Below are positions 56,142 to 64,000 of a stretch of DNA of 64,000 nt, piece after piece; within the stretch, counting starts at the first letter, position 1; each line of letters begins with the position of its first letter. Source of the stretch: Kwoniella bestiolae CBS 10118 (taxonomy: Eukaryota; Basidiomycota; Tremellomycetes; Tremellales; Cryptococcaceae); NCBI RefSeq assembly GCF_000512585.2, contig NC_089241.1:2480001-2544000 (forward strand), written 5' to 3'. A program made the position numbers and the translations under genes. The notes beneath the pieces were generated by a model. The model was not told the origin of the DNA, searched no databases, and saw nothing but the letters and a program-made list of their open reading frames with translations.

Positions 56142-57422
56142 GATGGCTGATTTGTGGATCTAGAAATAGAATGGGAGAAGAGACGGTTGAGGATGGTCGA
56201 GAGGAAGAGAAGAAGAACAATCGATCCAGACAATCAAACAGATCGACACGAGTGGGGTATATTCTGATACACTTTCTCTTCTTTCTTCAGCAGGCGCAGG
56301 ACTAGATCAGCACCTCGATATGACAGTGTGAAGAGTAAGAGAAGTGAAGATGTTTTTGAAGGTGATGAGGATGAGAGTAATGAGTGAGTGGATCAGAGAT
56401 ATATCTCTTGTGCATGTATGTTCATGTTCGCGTTGCTGCAGGTAGGTTGGATTTTCAGATTCGACGATTACAATGTGGCACTTTGCTGAAATTGCTCGAT
56501 TGGGTAATTCTTCTGTAAGAGTGATTTGCAAAAGTGATTGGGCATTTTTTATCGTGGATTTGCCACTTGATACTTGAAATACTGAGATATAGTAAAACTC
56601 TGAGAAAACTATGAGATCAGGGGTAAACGAAGAGGGTAAGTTTTCCAATCAGGGTACAACACTTGAAAATTGAGTGTATTTGTGTGTATTTGTTATATGT
56701 TGTGTGTTTGAGTGTGTTGAGTGTGTTTTTCTGAATTTTACTAAACATTTCTACTGACACTTGTACATTTCTCTCTCTCTCACCATACTGTTAACAACCC
56801 ATTCTACTCTCTTATTACCTATTCATTCGTTATCATCATCACCTTCATTCTCATCATCCTCGTCCTCTTCACTGTTATCATTGTATCACTATACGGATAC
56901 CACCCACTCACATGTCGTGTCAGATGGGCCAACGAAGAAAGGAGTGAAAAGTCAACAGTCATCAATCATAATACAAAATACAATCGCCGCTGGACAAAAC
57001 AAACTGGACAATTCGACTGAAAAGAGAGAGGGCACCTTCCCCTCCAACGCGTAGTAGTCTAGATTGGGAGGAATATATATCTGTCGAGTATCATCTGGAC
57101 ATAGATACTCTACTCGTGAGTACTCTTGTACATTCACTTATCCCATCGAACTCCTTTAAAATCATCTCAAGGGCGATGCTAACCTCCAGTTCTCATCGTT
57201 ATCAAAAGACCACTCGACGCACTCGCTCTATATACCCTACTATCCTTTAGATACCCTTTGTTCTTACGCTTTGAGCTTTGTGAGTCCGCTTTCTTTCTCA
57301 TACAACTCCTCGTCATTCACCCTCTCTCAGACTCCCTCACGATCTAGACTAATCAGTATGCGATTTTTCATCGACAGACCGCTCAAGCGCACGCGTCTGA
57401 ATAATCATATTTCATCTACAAC
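56142..57422. promoter_or_regulatory. Divergent promoter region of BRR2 and the SET3-like gene
   Basis: 1.28 kb between diverging ATGs. It has a TGTGT-rich stretch near 56680-56730 and a TC/CATCAT-rich pyrimidine region near 56770-56880. Possible GTGAGT and AG signals near 57280-57380 suggest an intron in the 5' leader of the SET3-like gene. Two short ORFs (56307-56648, 56761-57054) look like low-complexity chance. Confidence 0.45.
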
Positions 57423-60400
57423 ATGAACCAACCAGCAGAAGCAGGTCCATCCCGCCCGTCGCCTCCTCGTAATCCTTCGCCATTACTTGACACCTCGTCC
57501 ACCGACATAGTAATGGAAGATGTATCCACGTCAACGCAGGTAGAAGGACAAGGAGAGTCAGATGATGCCGTCGCGTTGTTACTCAACATATCCTCGGCAG
57601 TGGATGTACCACCCAAACCTGATTCGTTGGAGGTAGTAATGGAGGATCAGGATCAATCGCGTTTGGTGGAAGTGGAGAAACCTGCACCGCCGGACGTACA
57701 TTCCTATCCATATACACCACCCGAAGATACAGACACCAATGATCAACCAACGGTACCACCACCTCTAGCATCAGCATCCTTATCCAACATCCTCACTTCA
57801 TCACATACCGACAACTCCTCTCCTTCCGCATCTGCCCACCCTCCCACACCGACACGTACAAGTCCGGACCCACCAGTGAAAACAAAGGGGAAACGCAAGC
57901 GAAATACCACTAGTGGGTCATCGCGTCGTACGTCGACAGATCACCCTGCGCATTGGTTAGGAGAGGAAAATACAATAATTAGATGTATATGTGGCTTTAC
58001 GGAGGATGACGGTTTTACTATACAATGTGAGAATTGTGGGGCATGGGAACATGGAATATGTTTTGGTTATGTGGATGCGGCCTCAGCTCCAGAACAGTAT
58101 TTCTGTGAGTTGTGCGAACCTAGACCGTTCGATGCTGCTGCCGCGAAGCAAATGCAAATCATGATGCAGAATCAGCAGCGTCAGTCGAGGATACCACCTC
58201 CGTCAGAAGGAGATATCGTACCCCCAGAACGGGAGAAGGAAAAACCTAGAAGTAAAGGTGGAAAGACCAAAAGATCGCGGACGGAAAGTATGATGGACGG
58301 TGATCTGGATAAAGACAAGGAATCGGGCAAAGAACACAGTCCAGGTGTTATGGGACCACCAGCGTCCAAACCGAAACGTAGACAACCAGGTCCGAAACCT
58401 CGTCCAAAGCAGAATATCAGTGAATCATCCTCCACACCCGGTCCCTCCACGTTCAAAGAACAGCAACAACTACCACAACCGATATTGGAAGAACCAGAAG
58501 ATGATTACTTCCGTGTAGAACCTTGGGCTCTGGAGTATACACCTATAAAGGAGAATATCGTCAGAGGTGTTGTTGCCAGACAAATAATCAGGAATGTCTA
58601 TAAGGAATGGGTAGATGCAGAAGAAGAGATGGTGGCGGCAAAAAGCAGAGCAGTACACAACCCATCAGGATTACCTTCACCTACCGAAACCGGTGTACTA
58701 CGCCTATCACCCGATAACCTATTCCCTCCTCCTGACTTCCACATCCTCGCTCCTCCTGTACCGCCAATCTTCCTCTCTGGTCCTGATCTGGAGTCGCTCG
58801 GTTCACCAGTTTCTATCCAAGTTGTTGAAGATGCTCCCTCGTTCCTTCCTCTCACCTACACTGAAAACATCTCCAAACATGGTGTATATACTCGTCCAAC
58901 GATATATAGTGTATTCACAGAAGAACCAGTAACCTTTGGGTCGTTCATCGGTGAATACAAGGGCGAAATAACTGATTGCGAGTCATATCGAAAAGATCCA
59001 ATCAACCAGTACTCGTCGCTTGGATTACCCAAACCTCACGTCAGAAGTATCGGTCCACCCATCAATCTGATGATTGATGCTAGGGGTTATGGGAATGATT
59101 TCAGATTCGTTAGAAGCGGTTGTCACCCTAACGTGGTCCTTCGACCATTGTTATGGAGAAGTACTGAGAGCGATTCACTCAAACTCAAATTCGGTCTATT
59201 CGCTTCCAAGGATATAGGCAAGAAGGATGAATTGGTCTTAGGGTGGGAATGGGACGATCAACATGTCGTACATTCCTTGAGATCGATTGTTCACGCAGCG
59301 ATGCTCCATGACGGTTCCCTCGCTTCACCCGGATTCTCAGCATCTCCCAAAACGATCAACTCGCTCTCGCACAAGATCGATTCTGTCCTCACCCACATAT
59401 TCGGTACCTTCACAGCATGTGCATGTGTCATACCCGGGACATGCGCATTGGCTCAGATGGGTCAACTGGTCGAACCGAAGATGATGCAAGATAATCTAGT
59501 ACACGAGAACGGGAGGAAAAAACTCAGGGTAGACCTAGGTGAATTGGTTGGTGCGGTCCGAGGCTGGAGGAGAAGGGAGCTGGAGAACGCGGAAATGAAG
59601 AAATGGAGGTTGAATGAAGGCCAAGCATTTGATCTGGGTCTTACGAGGATGAGTTCAAGGACATCGGAAGCTCAGTCAACTGCTCAATCGGAAGACCAGC
59701 AGGAGCCAAGTTCTGATAAAGCTGGTGATGAGTCGATGGAACAAGATGTTGAGGAGGGGAAAGCACTTGAGGATGTTCAACAGGCGGTACAGGACCAAGA
59801 GGAGGAAGCTGTTATACCTGAGGTGAAGCAGCAGGAGGGCGACGATGCTAGGATGGAAGTTGAATTACCTTCTGCCATCGTAGAGTCTCCATCAGCACCT
59901 ACAGCTGAGCTTCCCGCCGAGTCTGAACCTGTTCAAAAACCCACGCCTAATCCCGCCCTCGCCTCATCACCGACAAAATCCCCTTTTGCCGAAACCCACA
60001 TCAACGTTCAACCTGTTCAGCAACCCTCTTCACCTATTCTCAAACCTATCTCCTCTCCCTCTGCGCCTAGAACACCCAAAGTCGAACGACAGGATTCATC
60101 TTCGTCCTTATCCTCCGCAATCTCATCCATCAAACCTTCACTGGCGGACGATATGGACGTAGACACCGGTTCCGAATCGGATGCTACGACCGCTACCATC
60201 CCCAAAACCCAATCATCCGAATCAGATGCTGAATCCGATATCACCAGTGAAGAAGAGCAAGAGAAGGTGCTGATCCACCCGTCATCGAAAAAAAATGCAG
60301 ATTCAGCCATGTCATCAGAGGAAGAAAGATCGTCGCCTGCTAAACCGAAATCTGGTGGTAATGCTCGTAAAGTCCGAAGAGTCCTTTCACCGATCATCGA

Positions 60401-61823
60401 GTCTTCCAAACATGTCAACGGGCATCACGATCTGTCGGAAGATGAACGGGAGATGATCATCAACAAGCCGAAGAAGAGTAAGGTGCAGATACCGGATAGT
60501 AGTCCCAAAACGTCGACCTTTCAACCTTTGGCTATGAGCGATATCAAGAAGGTTGCGGCATCGAAGGGTAAACGCGGTAGGACCAAGAGGATCGTCTCTT
60601 CTTCCGCATCGGAGGATGACAGTGACGATGAGATGAGAGTGCATGGCAAGGTCCTCCCCAAGAAGAGAAGGAAGTCGAAGGATTCAAGATCATCACCTAA
60701 ATCCGCTAAATCCATCAAGCTGGAGAATCTGGAGACTATCCCTCACCCTCACGGTACGGAAGATAAGGAAGAACCGCGAGCTGTCGTTCCTGATCAAGTT
60801 ACCGCTCCTCTTTCTAGCGCAATGGAGATGGACGAAGTCGCTATCCCCGATCCAGAGGTCGTCCCTCCCGTTGAAGTTCAACCTGCTTTCGAACCCATGG
60901 TGGAAGAAGAACAACCTCGTGATCCCACTCCACCTCCCAGGGAACCTACGCCTCCACCGCCTGAACCACCCAAGAAGGTCTCTCTCTCCGATTATCTGAA
61001 ATCGCACAAATTCAGGAAAGAATCCCAAACTCCCGTGAACGAGGTTCCTCCAGCACCATTACCGAAAGTCGACAACGTCACACCCGAAGTGGGCAAGAAC
61101 GGAGCAAGTACGTTTGATGATATACCTGGCTTTGGAAATATCCCCAGCACCGTCAACGTCAACGTCAATGGATCGCCTGTAAAAGCCGAACCTGAGACAC
61201 CAAGTATGGGAGGGAAGTTGAACTTGTCAGAGTACTTGCCATCGAGCAAACCCGTCTCAAGCGGATCGGTCGAACCTCCCGCTTCCATCGCGACTCCCAC
61301 TCCCAGAACTTCGAGCTACGTACCTAGGAATGTCAGTGGTGGATCTTCGGACTACTTCCCTCCTCAATCTCAGCCTCAGCCTCAACCAGTCACTCCTGCC
61401 CATGGTGCCGCGTTCGTACCTCGAGTACACAGCTCAAGTTATATCCCTCGACAAACTTCCATCTCATCAGAGAACGGATCATTATCGACTCCAGGTGCAA
61501 ATGGGTATGATCCGTCGGGTATGACTTTGGGTTTGACGAAATCACCCGTCGACGTAAATGTACCCCTTCCATTACCTGTTCGAGAACTCCCACCCCACCC
61601 GACATCCAGTACGACTCCAAGTAAGGTACCACCGACTGGCCCGAAGGTTCCTCCAACCGGACCTAGGGGGTTGGGTACACCCGGTCAGAGTGGGATTGGG
61701 ATTGGCAGCTCGCCAGTATCAGTGAATGGGGGATTTAGGGGCGGTGAGAGGGGAAGGGGACATCCCAGGGGGTTGTGGAGAGGTAGAGGAGGGGGATTTA
61801 GAGGTGGTTGGAGGGGAAGTTAG
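57423..61823 (+). CDS. Set3-like PHD and SET domain chromatin protein
   Basis: Set3-family proteins are scaffolds of histone deacetylase complexes and read H3K4 methylation. One uninterrupted exon of 1,466 codons from ATG 57423, odd next to intron-rich neighbours. Residues 1-150 are Ser/Pro-rich and probably disordered. The PHD finger (about 186-233) has the Cys4-His-Cys3 set: RCICG, CENCGAWEHGIC and YFCELC. The SET region (about 485-615) has FGSFIGEYKGEI, and RFVRSGCHPNVVL where active methyltransferases have Asn-His-Ser-Cys-x-Pro-Asn. The missing Asn-His pair suggests no methyltransferase activity, as for yeast Set3. A long acidic, Ser/Pro-rich tail follows, ending in an RGG-type Arg/Gly tail (about 1435-1466). 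That tail may bind RNA. Confidence 0.88.
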   Translation: MNQPAEAGPSRPSPPRNPSPLLDTSSTDIVMEDVSTSTQVEGQGESDDAVALLLNISSAVDVPPKPDSLEVVMEDQDQSRLVEVEKPAPPDVHSYPYTPPEDTDTNDQPTVPPPLASASLSNILTSSHTDNSSPSASAHPPTPTRTSPDPPVKTKGKRKRNTTSGSSRRTSTDHPAHWLGEENTIIRCICGFTEDDGFTIQCENCGAWEHGICFGYVDAASAPEQYFCELCEPRPFDAAAAKQMQIMMQNQQRQSRIPPPSEGDIVPPEREKEKPRSKGGKTKRSRTESMMDGDLDKDKESGKEHSPGVMGPPASKPKRRQPGPKPRPKQNISESSSTPGPSTFKEQQQLPQPILEEPEDDYFRVEPWALEYTPIKENIVRGVVARQIIRNVYKEWVDAEEEMVAAKSRAVHNPSGLPSPTETGVLRLSPDNLFPPPDFHILAPPVPPIFLSGPDLESLGSPVSIQVVEDAPSFLPLTYTENISKHGVYTRPTIYSVFTEEPVTFGSFIGEYKGEITDCESYRKDPINQYSSLGLPKPHVRSIGPPINLMIDARGYGNDFRFVRSGCHPNVVLRPLLWRSTESDSLKLKFGLFASKDIGKKDELVLGWEWDDQHVVHSLRSIVHAAMLHDGSLASPGFSASPKTINSLSHKIDSVLTHIFGTFTACACVIPGTCALAQMGQLVEPKMMQDNLVHENGRKKLRVDLGELVGAVRGWRRRELENAEMKKWRLNEGQAFDLGLTRMSSRTSEAQSTAQSEDQQEPSSDKAGDESMEQDVEEGKALEDVQQAVQDQEEEAVIPEVKQQEGDDARMEVELPSAIVESPSAPTAELPAESEPVQKPTPNPALASSPTKSPFAETHINVQPVQQPSSPILKPISSPSAPRTPKVERQDSSSSLSSAISSIKPSLADDMDVDTGSESDATTATIPKTQSSESDAESDITSEEEQEKVLIHPSSKKNADSAMSSEEERSSPAKPKSGGNARKVRRVLSPIIESSKHVNGHHDLSEDEREMIINKPKKSKVQIPDSSPKTSTFQPLAMSDIKKVAASKGKRGRTKRIVSSSASEDDSDDEMRVHGKVLPKKRRKSKDSRSSPKSAKSIKLENLETIPHPHGTEDKEEPRAVVPDQVTAPLSSAMEMDEVAIPDPEVVPPVEVQPAFEPMVEEEQPRDPTPPPREPTPPPPEPPKKVSLSDYLKSHKFRKESQTPVNEVPPAPLPKVDNVTPEVGKNGASTFDDIPGFGNIPSTVNVNVNGSPVKAEPETPSMGGKLNLSEYLPSSKPVSSGSVEPPASIATPTPRTSSYVPRNVSGGSSDYFPPQSQPQPQPVTPAHGAAFVPRVHSSSYIPRQTSISSENGSLSTPGANGYDPSGMTLGLTKSPVDVNVPLPLPVRELPPHPTSSTTPSKVPPTGPKVPPTGPRGLGTPGQSGIGIGSSPVSVNGGFRGGERGRGHPRGLWRGRGGGFRGGWRGS

Positions 61824-62882
61824 GGGGATCTTATTTGATTATCTTATCTATATTTATTTCTTCGTTTGTTCGTCGGTTCGTGTTGACAGTTCATACTCAC
61901 CTCTTTTCATGTAGAGTAACGCAAAAGCAAAAGCAAAGCAGTCTTGTACATTAAGATTTGTTTGGAGGTTGGGTTTGAGGGGTATTGTGTTTGAGTGGGA
62001 ATTTGAGAGAAGTTGGTAGTGATAGTGGTAGTCACATGTATCCATGTATCATGCACTGTAGTCCGTCACTCAATCCCGCAAACTACTCTGATTTGAAAGG
62101 GCACGGTCTCACGATCTGAATTCAAAATATTCCCACTCTTGAGAAGTCGCAGTTGGATACTGTATTGTTCCGCGATTCAGTCTTGGATCGCTGACAACTG
62201 AAGTGCTTCAAAGACACTCGAATGAAACCTGATGACCACCAATGTCATATACAGGAATCGCAAAAACGTAAATGACACTGTATCAAAGACGTTACTGCGA
62301 GACCTAATGAGGATTACTGAGAATCTGATTCACACATGGATCTCTACGTGTTGCGTATGTGAGATTGATCAGCACAGAGAAGCTGTCGAATTGATTCCAC
62401 TACATGTGCGATGTGGCATGAAGGGCAAAGAGCAGAGAAGAGAGATAGGAGTCACGAAATATGAGATTCGTTTTAACTCTATCGGATACCCTAGATCTAC
62501 AAAAGGCTACTCATACCGAAGATCTTAGCTACAACAGAATTGACTTGTATAAGCTCATTAAATAAGCAAAGCTGAGCGTAGGCAAGATATCAGATATAGG
62601 ATATAGGATATAGAACATATATCATGCCGCACATTTCCATCAACGCGAAGTGAATCAGCTTGACTGTTGTAAAAATCCTGAGTAGGATCGACTCTCTGGA
62701 CGAAGAGTAGAAAAGCACCCGCTCGCAGAGATGTTAGATAGCTCGCTTGTTGTGCCAGCTGGTTTGACTGATGGGATGAAACTCGGACCGAGGGTACTGT
62801 CTTGAGTTGTATCACGTACCCCTTCGGCGGAAAGACTCGATGGCTTGAGAGCAGAGTCACCATCACTCTGGGAGGATCCTTC
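61824..62882. other. Spacer, nothing recognised
   Basis: The 3' flank of the SET3-like gene and then about 800 bases with only short ORFs (62232-62528 +, 62558-62866 -). A GATATAGGATATAGGATATAG run lies near 62590-62615. No gene is supported. Confidence 0.4.
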
Positions 62883-64000
62883 CTAGCTCTCTCCGCATGT
62901 CCCGCTTGAGGTGCTTTGCTCGCTTTGCTCGGTTTTCAATTGGGTTTCATTTGACTTGGTCGTTCTACTGAACTTGCTGGGAGATCTGAATGATGGCATT
63001 GGTGGCAAGTAGCTAGCGAAAGTTCTCTTCGGTGGAATTACTCTTTTATGTGCGATCGTTGAGGGCGCATTGCCATTACCGTTCCACCTTGGAGAATCCG
63101 TCGCATGATAATCACCAATATCGTCCGTAAATATCCAACCAACCTTCGCTCTCGCTCGTTCGTTCAAGGTGTTGTAGACGGTATAGGGACATGGCGTCTG
63201 GTTGTAAGCCTCTTCGGTCAAGTGCCGGAAGGTTCGGGAGGAGTTTTCCTTTCCAGTTCACTCACTCTGTTTCGCAACATGAAGTGAGGATCCTGGTAAC
63301 CGCTACGATATCGCTTATCACGTGGTACTGCCCAGCTGTGCAACCTCCATCCATCCTTGGTCTCGTACTCATCTTTCTTTATCAAACCACTATCTTTGAG
63401 CAAAGTGTCGCACTCCTCTTTCATATACGGGACAACGCGCGAAACCTCAGTTGGCTTAAGCGTTTCCATTCCTATCAAGTGGCTCAATATATAGACCATG
63501 GATGGATTTGGCTCGTAATAATCACCGTGGTAGACCCTTGGATTTGGGCGAGAGTCTTCGACAAATTCAGAAACCAAAAATTTTGGCTTTGCATGAGACA
63601 TAGGCACGATAGTATGTTGAATGTATAAGGGGGATCTCGGATGTTGACCAGGTATATATAAGATCTGCGGGTGTCACGCGTTTTGTAGAGGGTTTGAAAA
63701 ACCTCCCGAACCATCTTGAGCTTGCATCCGGATGAGAGGTGCTCGTGTAAGATTTGCCCTTGCGAGTGTCTATTGGGCCCTGCTGCGAATGATCTGAGGC
63801 TTCCTCGAGTTGATCATCGTTCTTACGGTGTCTTTGCAAGCATTTGATAAATTCGTCGGGTTCCTTATGACAAGCAATTGGGCCATAAACATGGTGTCGA
63901 AATACAGCAAAATCAGGATCTGTCATTGCGGTCCATGAGATATGGTATGGTCCTTCTGACAGATCTTGTGGCTGTTTCTTGTTGGGTGGGATGTCACATT
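62883..64000 (-). CDS. Partial orphan gene, 5' end beyond the window
   Basis: The frame is open through the right edge, so the start lies outside. From the edge it reads DLSEGPYHISWTAMTDPDF and then KEPDEFIKCLQRHRKN. One intron is clear: 63265-63210, 56 bases, GTGAGT donor, CTTGAC branch and GAAGAG acceptor, joining DPHFMLRNR to AYNQTPCPYTVYN in a new frame. At least one further intron must lie at about 63600-63830 to connect the first frame to the one carrying SHAKPKFLVSEFVEDSR. A GTAAGA donor near 63830 and a CGTGAC...CCCGCAG acceptor near 63670 are candidates, but their phases do not fit as a single intron. The end (TAG 62883) is Ser/Lys-rich. No known domain or family recognised. Confidence 0.45.

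Noticed and set aside
1..64000. CRISPR array, operon or prokaryotic mobile element
   Set aside because: No direct repeat-spacer pattern, transposase or integrase is seen, and the spliced genes show that this is nuclear fungal DNA.

Overview
This is nuclear DNA from a basidiomycete yeast, most likely a tremellomycete of the Cryptococcus/Kwoniella group. Housekeeping genes are broken by many short introns (about 50-110 bases) with GTGAGT/GTATGT-type donors and CTNA(C/T) branch sites, and the proteins read clearly as fungal eIF3f, Laa1/HEATR5, CFEM, Siw14/Oca-type, Mcm10, DHA2-type MFS, Brr2 and Set3 family members. The organism call is inference from gene content and style; there is no rRNA, tRNA or mating-type gene to fix it.

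Layout. 0-16 kb is an accessory region of single-exon orphan genes on the + strand and decayed gene remnants. 16.2-32.1 kb is a conserved block: eIF3f (-), LAA1/HEATR5 (+), a GPI-type CFEM protein (-), a probable PFA-DSP pseudophosphatase (-) and MCM10 (+). 32.4-37.1 kb is a tandem array of three orphan genes (-). 38.2-40.3 kb is an MFS transporter (-). 42.4-46.6 kb is a second tandem array of three orphan genes (-), followed by a small secreted-protein gene (47.6-48.3 kb, -). 49.0-61.8 kb is a second conserved block with the divergent pair BRR2 (-) and a SET3-like PHD/SET gene (+). The right edge holds a partial, intron-containing orphan gene (-).

Main observation. The orphan genes at 3.1, 10.7, 12.8, 15.2, 32.4, 34.5, 36.1, 42.4, 44.5 and 45.9 kb look like one highly diverged paralogous family. 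They share a low-complexity Ser/Thr/Pro-rich N-terminus, a Tyr/Pro/Gly motif (or a WW motif about 15 residues after it), a helical Trp-rich middle, an Asn-x-Phe-x-Tyr-like motif, and a C-terminal Tyr-x3-Met/Leu-x3-Trp motif. Three subfamilies sit in three separate clusters wedged between housekeeping genes. Members are single-exon, unlike their neighbours, and several have a TATA-like box 85-160 bases before the ATG. Some are broken (frameshift at about 36.7 kb, in-frame TAG at 43.3 kb) and others survive only as remnants (0.9-1.9, 8.2 and 12.1 kb), which fits rapid birth and death. I recognise no known domain in them, so no function is claimed.
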